In this document: in pieces, positions 6,277 through 12,820 of the stretch
Numbering within the stretch: position 1 is the first letter of the stretch
Layout: every line of letters begins with the position of its first letter
Source of the DNA: Anaerohalosphaeraceae bacterium
GTDB taxonomy: Bacteria > Planctomycetota > Phycisphaerae > Sedimentisphaerales > Anaerohalosphaeraceae
DNA: 12,820 nucleotides
NCBI GenBank assembly: GCA_030671565.1
Contig: DAOVIC010000034.1
Span: 1-12,820, forward strand
Direction of reading: 5' to 3'
Notes under the pieces: generated by a model
Told to the model about the DNA's origin: nothing
What the model saw: only the letters and a program-made list of their open reading frames with translations
Databases searched by the model: none
Program-made: the position numbers and the translations under genes

Positions 6277-6771
6277 TTATCGCGTCCTGATCCAGCTTGA
6301 AGAATTTATCTCTCTACCGTTCATAAGTATCCCAACCGTAACCTTAACCAAAGGACTTAAGTGCTCACCAACCGTAACTCTAAGGTCCGACGTGCTGACG
6401 TTTTCAACGCTTATCACCTGACTAAAAGCTGAAAAATCGCTCAGTTGCAAACGGTTTATATCTATGGGAGGGGAAAAAGTAACACCGTCAAAATCATCCA
6501 GATCGTCATAGCTAACGAGCGTCTCACCGGATTCGACTCCGAATGTATCCGTTCCGGTTTCGGGATCGACCACAGCCAGCGAAATAGTAAGTTCTCTTAT
6601 TTCTTCCAAAAGAAATTCCGCGGTAGAGGCATTTATACCTGCAGCATTTACCTGAGTAAACGCTCCGCTGGCGGCTATCAAAGAAGCAACTGCGATACCA
6701 ACCAGAATCGTAGCTACAAGAACTTCAAGAAGCGTAAATCCAGAACGATTTTTCTTTGCATCTCTTCGCAT
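6277..6771 (-). CDS. Minor prepilin, GspI/PilV-like
   Basis: The 164-residue protein begins with a basic leader of 11 residues and the classic prepilin cleavage motif SG|FTLLEVLVA, cut after Gly11 with Glu16 at +5. The hydrophobic helix runs to about residue 36. The FTLLEVLVA form with a short following helix is typical of GspI/PilV-type minor pilins, which pair with GspJ-type partners at the filament tip. The globular part is acidic (SYDDLDDFDG) and mostly beta-like. The gene starts 6 bases after the pilC stop and is followed 17 bases later by the GspJ-like prepilin gene, as I and J neighbour each other in type II secretion operons. The prepilin call is firm; the subtype is inferred from motif and order. 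Confidence 0.85.
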   Translation of the reverse strand: MRRDAKKNRSGFTLLEVLVATILVGIAVASLIAASGAFTQVNAAGINASTAEFLLEEIRELTISLAVVDPETGTDTFGVESGETLVSYDDLDDFDGVTFSPPIDINRLQLSDFSAFSQVISVENVSTSDLRVTVGEHLSPLVKVTVGILMNGREINSSSWIRTR

Positions 6772-6777
6772 CGCAGC

Positions 6778-7974
6778 TTACCCCGAAACAGCACCACTCA
6801 TCTTGAATATAGGAAGGATTATACTACTGGCGATAAAACCTACAAGAACACCCATCACCACGATCATTATAGGCTCGATCATTGACGTTACCATTTTGAT
6901 GACCGTCTTTAGTTCTCGTCCGTAAAATTCGGATATATCGCTAAGAACGCCGGCAAGAGTACCGGATTCTTCTCCGCTGCTTATCATCTGCGCAACGCTT
7001 GCGGGCATAAGTGTTGAATTCGAAAGACTGTAAGCAATTTTACGACCCTGACGAACTTCCTCATACACATCTCTCCACATCTTCTCGTAGAGAACATTGC
7101 CCGTAATTGACGCTGTAATGGAAATTGTATCGAGTATGGGAACGCCGGCATTCGTAAGCACTCCCATCGTATGAAGGCTTCTGGTTATATAAAGACTACG
7201 GCACAGCGTTTTTAAAAGAGGAATTTTCAACTTCGCGGTATGCCAAAGGCGTTCGCCGGTATCCGTCTTGATGAAAAAAGTAAAACCAGTAAAAATCAAT
7301 ACCGCCCCTAACAGGTTGACATGCCAATACCCACGCATAAAAGTGCTTGCATGCATAACTATTTTGGTAGGAACGGGAAGTATATGCTCCTTACCTTCGA
7401 AAACAGTAAGGAACCGGGGAAGGACGAACATCATCAAAAATGACGTACAGAACACCGCCATAAATGCTATGATAGCGGGATAAACCATTGCGCTGACAAC
7501 CTGCGAACGCGTCTCTGCCTCCTGATCCAGATAATCGGCCAACTGTTGAAGCATAGCGCTTAGAGATCCCGATATTTCAGCCGCAGCTACCATGTTCACA
7601 TAAATATTACCGAAATATTTGGGATGTTCGGCAAGTGCCTGCGAGAAACTGTGACCCGACTCGATCTTATCTTTAAGGTCAAGAATGATACGTTTGAATT
7701 TTGTCTTTTCGATCTGACCGCCGATCGACTCAAGTGCCTCCTGAAGGCTGATACCGGCTTTGATCATAACAGAAAGCTGATTCGTAAAAGTAAGGATGTC
7801 TTTTTTGTTGGGCCCCTGCTCAACCTTAAAGGCCAGTATCTTCTCAAGCACGCTCTGCTCTGACTTTTTGCCATATGAATCCTGGCTATTATGCGCAGAA
7901 CCTTTCTGATGATTCTCCTGAACTGACGAACCCTTTAAACCTGCACTGTCCATAGTTTTTTCAAGCACCGCCAT
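6778..7974 (-). CDS. pilC: Pilus/secretion inner-membrane platform protein (PilC/GspF family)
   Basis: The 398-residue protein is a GspF/PilC family platform protein, which sits in the inner membrane and couples the cytoplasmic ATPases to pilin polymerisation. It has two repeated T2SSF domains (about residues 60-185 and 260-385). The first ends in a hydrophobic segment (163-186), a second segment lies at 217-235 and a third at 369-390. Conserved features include the KAGISLQEAL and NAGVPILDTI repeats and the GEESGTL motif near residue 335. The first 55 residues form a polar, Ser/Gln-rich extension. I chose the ATG at 7972-7974 because AGAGGCGG lies 7 bases upstream; an ATG six codons earlier (7990-7992) is also possible but has no such site. 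It follows pilT and precedes the prepilins, as expected for a pilus operon. Confidence 0.93.
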   Translation of the reverse strand: MAVLEKTMDSAGLKGSSVQENHQKGSAHNSQDSYGKKSEQSVLEKILAFKVEQGPNKKDILTFTNQLSVMIKAGISLQEALESIGGQIEKTKFKRIILDLKDKIESGHSFSQALAEHPKYFGNIYVNMVAAAEISGSLSAMLQQLADYLDQEAETRSQVVSAMVYPAIIAFMAVFCTSFLMMFVLPRFLTVFEGKEHILPVPTKIVMHASTFMRGYWHVNLLGAVLIFTGFTFFIKTDTGERLWHTAKLKIPLLKTLCRSLYITRSLHTMGVLTNAGVPILDTISITASITGNVLYEKMWRDVYEEVRQGRKIAYSLSNSTLMPASVAQMISSGEESGTLAGVLSDISEFYGRELKTVIKMVTSMIEPIMIVVMGVLVGFIASSIILPIFKMSGAVSG

Positions 7975-8011
7975 TCTTGCACCGCCTCTCATTGATACAC
8001 TTAGATATTTC

Positions 8012-9109
8012 TCAGCTTACAAGTTGCTCTTCAACCGCACGCTTATTAGCCGAAGGCGCAAGGTGCTTATCCATCTTCGCGGGATTTGACGAACGCAAAA
8101 CCGCTTCTTCTCTGGATATGTAACCGCTTTCATACATCTGAGATATGCTGTGATCCATACTCTGCATACCAAGACGTCTCGATGTCTCGATAATGTTAGG
8201 TATTTCAAATATTCGGTTCTCACGAATACAGTTGCGAACCGCCGAAGTACAAAGCAGTATCTCCGTACAGGGAACCATACCGGGCTTGTCGATACGTTTA
8301 AAGAGCGTCTGTGAAATTACCGCCTGAAGTGTATTCGACAGCATCGCACGGATCTGATTCTGCTGGCCTCCGGGGTAAATATCGATGATCCTTTCAACCG
8401 TTTGAGCGGCATTTACCGTATGCAGAGTTGAAAAAACAAGGTGACCCGTTTCCGCAGCCGTTATCGTAGAACCAGTAGTCTCAAGATCACGCATTTCTCC
8501 AACCATGATAATATCGGGATCCTGACGCAACACATGTTTAAGCCCTGACCCAAAGTCCGTACAGTCCGAACCGATCTCACGCTGCTCGATCATCGACTTG
8601 TCATTCGTCAAAGCATACTCTACGGGATCCTCAAGAGTAATTATACGCTTGCTAAACGTTGAGTTTATCCGACCGACCATCGAAGCAAGAGTGGTACTTT
8701 TGCCTGAACCGGTATGACCGGTAACCAGAACAAGACCACGGGGAAGTTCGGTAAGTTCAGAAACGATCTCGGGAAGATGCAGGCTCTCAAGTACAGGGAT
8801 CTCGTTGGGAATTACCCTGAAAGATATGGCTATGGTGTCACGCTGAAAATGTGCGTTTACACGAAACCTGTGTCCATCGGGGATAGTCGTGGAAAAATCC
8901 AGATCCTTACTCTCCTCGAATTTCTTATATTTGTCGGCCCCGGTCATGTCAAGCACCATACCTTTAGCCTCAGTTTCATTGACATCGGGAATATCCATTT
9001 CCACAAGCTGTGTATGGATTCGCATTATAGGGGGCATACCTGTATTAACATGAACGTCAGAAGCGCCGCGTTCAATTGCCATTTTCAACATCGATTTCAC
9101 ATTTATCAT
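8012..9109 (-). CDS. pilT: Pilus retraction ATPase PilT
   Basis: The 365-residue protein is a PilT-type hexameric ATPase, which powers retraction of type IV pili at the inner membrane. Walker A is GHTGSGKST at residues 131-139, the Asp box ITLEDPVEY at 157-165, Walker B LRQDPDIIMVGEMRD at 194-208 with catalytic Glu205, and the His box ETGHLVFSTLHT at 220-231. The PilT-specific AIRNxIRE motif appears as AVRNCIRE at 290-297, and GMQSMDHS at 314-321 matches the family GMQTMDQS. The N-terminal GASDVH is also typical. Length is close to the usual 344-375, and there is no MshEN domain or Cys4 zinc site, which separates it from PilB. GGGAG lies nine bases before the ATG. The 82-base gap to pilB is the largest in the operon. 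Confidence 0.95.
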   Translation of the reverse strand: MINVKSMLKMAIERGASDVHVNTGMPPIMRIHTQLVEMDIPDVNETEAKGMVLDMTGADKYKKFEESKDLDFSTTIPDGHRFRVNAHFQRDTIAISFRVIPNEIPVLESLHLPEIVSELTELPRGLVLVTGHTGSGKSTTLASMVGRINSTFSKRIITLEDPVEYALTNDKSMIEQREIGSDCTDFGSGLKHVLRQDPDIIMVGEMRDLETTGSTITAAETGHLVFSTLHTVNAAQTVERIIDIYPGGQQNQIRAMLSNTLQAVISQTLFKRIDKPGMVPCTEILLCTSAVRNCIRENRIFEIPNIIETSRRLGMQSMDHSISQMYESGYISREEAVLRSSNPAKMDKHLAPSANKRAVEEQLVS

Positions 9110-9191
9110 CTTATAGTACTCCCAATCAATAAACTGTTTTTACATTGCTAACCTGCGATCATATACCTAAACCCCTTTCGATCCCCGGCTT

Positions 9192-11024
9192 TTATTCGCC
9201 GCGATCGTAAACTTCCGTCACACGAAGAACCTCCTCGATCGTCGTAACCTGCTCCTTGACTTTTCGCATACCATCGTCAAAAAGCGTTGCACAACCGCTT
9301 TCTACAAAAGCACGAACCATATTATCGCGCGATGAATCGCTATTAATAATATCCTTGAACTTCTCTTCCATTACCATCAGTTCGAATATCCCCGCCCTGC
9401 CCGCATAACCGCTTTGCCTGCATTGACCGCACCCGGCACCCTTGACGACCTCATCGAGCGATATCCCCGCCGCCTCAACATGCGCACGCATGCTATCAGG
9501 AACATGATAAGTTTCCTTGCAGTCATTGCACACCCTGCGAACAAGCCGCTGCGCCAAAACAGCATTAACAGATGCCGCGATAAGATAGGGTTCCACACCG
9601 ATATCGACAAGCCTTGAAATAGTACTGGGCGCATCATTCGTATGAAGAGTCGAAAGAACCAGATGCCCCGTAAGCGCAGCCTGAACCGCGATACGCGCAG
9701 TCTCACTGTCACGTATTTCACCTATCATGATTATGTCGGGATCCTGCCTCAGAAGGCTTCTAAGCGACGACGCAAAAGTCAGACCCGTCCTCTCATTGAT
9801 CTGAACCTGATTACAAAACTCCAGATCGTATTCAACGGGATCCTCTACCGTAGAAACATTCAAAGACGAACTGTTCATCTCGCCAAGTGCGGAATACAAA
9901 GTAGTACTTTTACCGGAACCGGTAGGACCGGTAACCAGAAGAATACCATGAGGTTGATCTATCTGACTGCGAAAGGCTTCAAGAGACTCGCCTTCCATCC
10001 CCGAATGATCAAGACCGCGCATTATCGATTTGCTGTCCAGCACCCGGATAACCGCCTTTTCGCCGTGGCTTGTAGGCAGAATTGAAACCCGAAGATCGAT
10101 CCCGCGAGAGTTCATTATCACCGATATTTTGCCGTCCTGAGGAAGACGACGTTCAGATATATCAAGGTTCGCCATGATCTTCAAACGTGAAATGATCGAG
10201 GGATGCATCTTTGCAGGTGCCTCTTTCGATTCAAAAAGTACACCGTCGATCCGCTGGCGTATCTTCGTATATTTTTCCTTGGGCTCGATATGAATATCGC
10301 TTGCGCCCTCTTGAATGGCGTGAGTTATAAGGTAGTTTACGAATTTGATGACAGGTGAACTACCGGCGCTTTTTTCGAGGTCTTCGCTTTCTTCCTCTTC
10401 ACCCTGAACAACTTCGATCTCCGCCATATCGCTGATGATCTCGTCAAAATCATAGTCGACGTTGGCACTTTCAAGCTCATCGCAAACAGCATCGATATCG
10501 TCCTGCGAACATGCGACCATTTCGACCGTTAAACCTGTTTGACGCATCACATCATCGGTTGCAAAAAAATCTTCGGGCCGACTCGTAGCAACAACGAGAA
10601 TGCCCTCTTTCTCTGACACGGGCATGACATGGTTGGACCTTACATACCCAATACCAAGTCGATCAAACGCCGCCTCTTCAACATCACCAACCTCGATATG
10701 CTTAAACTCAAGACCGCATAGTATCGCCTTTGCCTTAAGAATATCCAGCTTATCGACCATGGATCTGCCGATAATGAACTTATCGATATCGCCTGTTTTT
10801 TTGACCTGACTGTCATTTCGAATTTCTTCCATTTGCTCAGCCGACAGCTTCCCCATTTCCTGCAGAACATCTGCGACATCTCTGCTATAACAGGAAGGGT
10901 TGCTCTCAGGAGAATAAAGGCTGCTAAGCCCGCGCATCAGCGTCGAATCGACACAGTTTTCCTTCTCGCAGGCATCGCTTGCGACAGGTTCGGCTTTATC
11001 AGTATGTATAAAGGGAAGCTTCAT
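9192..11024 (-). CDS. pilB: Pilus extension / secretion ATPase (PilB/GspE family)
   Basis: The 610-residue protein is a PilB/GspE-type ATPase that drives pilin assembly. An N-terminal MshEN-like region covers about residues 80-185, followed by an acidic linker (EVVQGEEEESEDLE near 204-217). The ATPase core shows GASDIHIEP at 240-248, Walker A GPTGSGKST at 366-374, Asp box STVEDPVEY at 391-399, Walker B LRQDPDIIMIGEIRD at 425-439 with catalytic Glu436, and His box TGHLVLSTLHTN at 452-463. Four cysteines, C499/C502 and C532/C535, make the zinc site of extension ATPases, absent from PilT. Length is somewhat above a typical GspE (about 500) because of an 80-residue N-terminal extension. Its ATG overlaps the previous stop in an ATGA, so translation is probably coupled. 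PilB is preferred to GspE because pilT follows, but the operon has mixed character. Confidence 0.94.
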   Translation of the reverse strand: MKLPFIHTDKAEPVASDACEKENCVDSTLMRGLSSLYSPESNPSCYSRDVADVLQEMGKLSAEQMEEIRNDSQVKKTGDIDKFIIGRSMVDKLDILKAKAILCGLEFKHIEVGDVEEAAFDRLGIGYVRSNHVMPVSEKEGILVVATSRPEDFFATDDVMRQTGLTVEMVACSQDDIDAVCDELESANVDYDFDEIISDMAEIEVVQGEEEESEDLEKSAGSSPVIKFVNYLITHAIQEGASDIHIEPKEKYTKIRQRIDGVLFESKEAPAKMHPSIISRLKIMANLDISERRLPQDGKISVIMNSRGIDLRVSILPTSHGEKAVIRVLDSKSIMRGLDHSGMEGESLEAFRSQIDQPHGILLVTGPTGSGKSTTLYSALGEMNSSSLNVSTVEDPVEYDLEFCNQVQINERTGLTFASSLRSLLRQDPDIIMIGEIRDSETARIAVQAALTGHLVLSTLHTNDAPSTISRLVDIGVEPYLIAASVNAVLAQRLVRRVCNDCKETYHVPDSMRAHVEAAGISLDEVVKGAGCGQCRQSGYAGRAGIFELMVMEEKFKDIINSDSSRDNMVRAFVESGCATLFDDGMRKVKEQVTTIEEVLRVTEVYDRGE

Positions 11025-11683
11025 TTAGACATCCTCAGCAAAACGCGTGCTCCATTCGACGACAGCTCCACAAAATCATCCCCTATCCGCTTTACACGAA
11101 GACCGGATATGCTATCGCCTTCGTAAAGTATCTCATCGTTTATCATACAGCTTCGACCCTTCTCAGAAGACGTGATGGTCCACAACCGAAGAGAAACGCC
11201 TTTCGTGCCGATCTTCTGACCGGAAGATTTCTGAAATTTATTTTCACCCATATCAAACTCAATTCCGCCAATATCAACCAAAAAATTATGACGGAAAGGA
11301 TTTTTTTGCAACTCCGTGACCTCAACCTGGTCAATATCGGAAAGACTCGATACCTTCCTGACTACTTCGCTAAGTTTACCGCCCATTTCCGCCCGTATTC
11401 CGGTAAGACTTGCAACCGCACTTTCTATCTGCAATGCTTCATCTGTAATTGCCGCATTGGCTACCGAAGGATTTACCCTCTTGATCATAAAAACCAATAA
11501 CAAGATCCCTGCCGCAAAAAGCACCGTAAGCACTATCGTATTGCGATTGACGCTCTTCATATTATTGCTGGGAAGGAGGTAATCCTCTTGACGGTCGCCA
11601 ACCCGACCCGAAACATCGCCGCCTTTCTGACCGTCCGCCGACCTTACCTCTTTTTCACTATCTTGACGCATAAATGACATCAT
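11021..11683 (-). CDS. PilP/GspC-like pilus assembly protein
   Basis: The 220-residue protein has a polar cytoplasmic N-terminus of about 48 residues, one membrane helix at about 49-68 (TIVLTVLFAAGILLLVFMI), and a periplasmic part. Two features point to the PilP/GspC type: an LQKNPF motif at 125-130 like the RNPF of PilP, and a C-terminal beta domain with INDEILYEGDSISGLRV at 181-197. Such proteins link the inner-membrane PilN-PilO complex to the outer-membrane secretin. Unlike classical PilP it has a membrane helix rather than a lipobox, which resembles GspC. I chose the start at 11681-11683, with AAGGGA seven bases upstream; a TTG nine codons earlier (11708-11710) is in frame but would put that site inside the gene. 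The last four bases overlap pilB (ATGA). Family call is by position and motif, moderately sure. Confidence 0.72.
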   Translation of the reverse strand: MMSFMRQDSEKEVRSADGQKGGDVSGRVGDRQEDYLLPSNNMKSVNRNTIVLTVLFAAGILLLVFMIKRVNPSVANAAITDEALQIESAVASLTGIRAEMGGKLSEVVRKVSSLSDIDQVEVTELQKNPFRHNFLVDIGGIEFDMGENKFQKSSGQKIGTKGVSLRLWTITSSEKGRSCMINDEILYEGDSISGLRVKRIGDDFVELSSNGARVLLRMSK

Positions 11684-11690
11684 CGTTCGT

Positions 11691-11696
11691 TCCCTT
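11691..11696 (-). promoter_or_regulatory. Ribosome-binding site deciding the start of the pilP-like gene
   Basis: AAGGGA on the minus strand lies seven bases before the ATG-ATG at 11683-11678. The upstream TTG (11708-11710) has no such sequence, so the ATG start is preferred. Confidence 0.5.
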
Positions 11697-11724
11697 AAAA
11701 TTAACGGCAAATTCGCCGGCTAAG

Positions 11725-12261
11725 CTACACCTGTGAATCCTGGAAAAATATGTTCACTACAAATATCGCCTCCATTTGACCGTCAAGCTTCGATTTTTTT
11801 TTGATGATAAGTTCGGGAATATTAGTAATACGGTCAAGTTTTTCCAATGCCAGAAGAAATGAATAATAAGATTCGAAATCGCCGTGAAGTTCCATTTTCA
11901 AAGGCTGTTCGATATAACCGTTATTGTTTTTAGGCTTGAGAGTACGAATAGTCTTGGGAACAAGCCCCTCCTGCAACGCTATCACCGTAACATTTTCAAG
12001 AACGGTATGGATCTCACTTTCGTCAGGAAGCTTGCTTTCAAGAAGCTTAATACCGTCTTCAAGTTCCGCAAGCTGTTTCCGAAGATCCTCTATCGCAGCA
12101 GGTGCCGACTCAAGCTGACGCAGCTTAGCCATACTCTCGGCAACTTGTGCCTGTTGACGACTAAGATCCGCATTCGCAGGCTTGATCATGAATACATGCG
12201 AAACATACACAAGCCCGATCAGCAAAACAAAGAAAATCACTCTTATCTGATTGCTTTTCAT
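11725..12261 (-). CDS. pilO: PilO-like inner-membrane pilus assembly protein
   Basis: The 178-residue protein has the layout of PilO: a short cytoplasmic N-terminus, one membrane helix at about residues 7-26, a predicted coiled coil at about 32-78 rich in Gln, Ala and Leu, and a small ferredoxin-like C-terminal domain. That domain contains the typical LKMELHGDFESYYSFLLALE stretch at 121-140, matching the PilO/GspM pattern of a beta strand followed by an aligned helix, and ends in a last strand (AIFVVNIFF). PilO forms a heterodimer with PilN in the periplasm and scaffolds the PilP-secretin link. GGAG lies nine bases before the ATG. It follows the pilN-like gene by 52 bases and precedes pilP by 41, the expected N-O-P order. 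The assignment is sure at family level. Confidence 0.88.
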   Translation of the reverse strand: MKSNQIRVIFFVLLIGLVYVSHVFMIKPANADLSRQQAQVAESMAKLRQLESAPAAIEDLRKQLAELEDGIKLLESKLPDESEIHTVLENVTVIALQEGLVPKTIRTLKPKNNNGYIEQPLKMELHGDFESYYSFLLALEKLDRITNIPELIIKKKSKLDGQMEAIFVVNIFFQDSQV

Positions 12262-12313
12262 TTTTATTTTCTCCAGCCGATCACACCGGCAAAGCCACCT
12301 CTGAGTTTATGGA

Positions 12314-12820
12314 TTACAGACTTTCCTTACGCTTTGACCTAAGCTTCCTAACCTCATCGCTCGTCAGTTTCTCCCGACGATTCATCACCGCCTGAAGTTT
12401 GAACTGGCGAAACTTAACCTCATCGATCACATGCTCTTTGGATTCGACAAGTCCGACGCTGTCCAGCAAAAAAGAATTGCCTATATTTGCGATATACTTG
12501 GCAACTTCGATATCGCTGGGTGCGATCCCCGTTATGTCAATAAAAGTATTGACCAGCCTGACAGATGCAGCATCGTTTTCTGACGACTTCGACAAAGCCG
12601 CGCTCGCAGCCTGGTACTGTGTTTTACTTTTTTCCTCGACAACCGCTGCAACAACAGCTTTGTCTCTTATTTTGAGATCAAGCAGCGATACGCCATCGGG
12701 CAGACTGTTTGTCAGGCACGCAAGAATTATCGTACGGGGAACCACATCGGGAAGCCCCGTAGTGATCGATGCCGTTTTCATCAAACCCTTACCTTTAGCC
12801 TGTAGCTGCTCGACAAGTTC
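12314..12820 (-). CDS. pilN: PilN-like pilus assembly protein, C-terminal part (partial at the right edge)
   Basis: The open frame continues to the right edge, giving 168 residues, so the N-terminus with the expected cytoplasmic tail and membrane helix lies outside the window. The TTG at 12782-12784 is an in-frame internal codon, not a convincing start, because the frame before it reads like a coiled-coil end (ELVEQLQ). The visible part shows the PilN C-terminal pattern: LACLTNSLPDGVSLLDLKI, as in the PilN LPxGVxLxxL segment, then an alternating strand-helix ferredoxin-like domain that includes TGIAPSDIEVAKYIANIG. The last 25 residues are highly charged (REKLTSDEVRKLRSKRKES), a tail I do not associate with standard PilN. 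It sits directly before pilO as PilN should. Family call is good, limited by the missing 5' end. Confidence 0.78.
   Translation of the reverse strand, partial: ELVEQLQAKGKGLMKTASITTGLPDVVPRTIILACLTNSLPDGVSLLDLKIRDKAVVAAVVEEKSKTQYQAASAALSKSSENDAASVRLVNTFIDITGIAPSDIEVAKYIANIGNSFLLDSVGLVESKEHVIDEVKFRQFKLQAVMNRREKLTSDEVRKLRSKRKESL

Overview
The window looks like a chromosomal stretch of a Gram-negative bacterium of moderate GC content, with housekeeping genes on the left and a type IV pilus / type II secretion-like assembly operon on the right. A planctomycete, perhaps of the Phycisphaerae, is my best guess. It rests on the overall style of the pilus proteins and of the small orphan genes, and is only an inference. 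No mobile element, CRISPR array, tRNA or rRNA is visible.

Left part (1-3100). The 3' end of an unrecognised gene is followed two bases later by a Maf-type nucleotide pyrophosphatase. A family M29 aminopeptidase converges on maf with only 7 bases between the stop codons. The aminopeptidase and an unrecognised 278-residue protein are divergently transcribed from a 180-base spacer. That spacer carries a good sigma-70-like promoter in each direction and a 14-base perfect palindrome over one -10 element. The 278-residue gene ends in a clear hairpin terminator.

Middle part (3100-5750). Two adjacent minus-strand genes encode paralogous YbaK/ProX-type aminoacyl-tRNA deacylases. They are followed by a small single-span membrane protein gene with its own promoter-like sequence (minus strand), and then by gmhA on the plus strand (sedoheptulose-7-phosphate isomerase, ADP-heptose pathway).

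Right part (5759-12820). Eight minus-strand genes form one operon-like run that enters from the right edge: pilN-like (5' end missing), pilO-like, pilP/gspC-like, pilB/gspE, pilT, pilC/gspF, and two minor prepilins of gspI-like and gspJ/pilW-like type. Gaps are short, and pilP and pilB overlap by 4 bases. Together they would make the inner-membrane alignment complex (N, O, P), the extension and retraction ATPases (B, T), the platform protein (C) and two tip prepilins. The major pilin, the secretin, PilM and the prepilin peptidase are not in the window. No spacer without a gene exceeds 300 bases.
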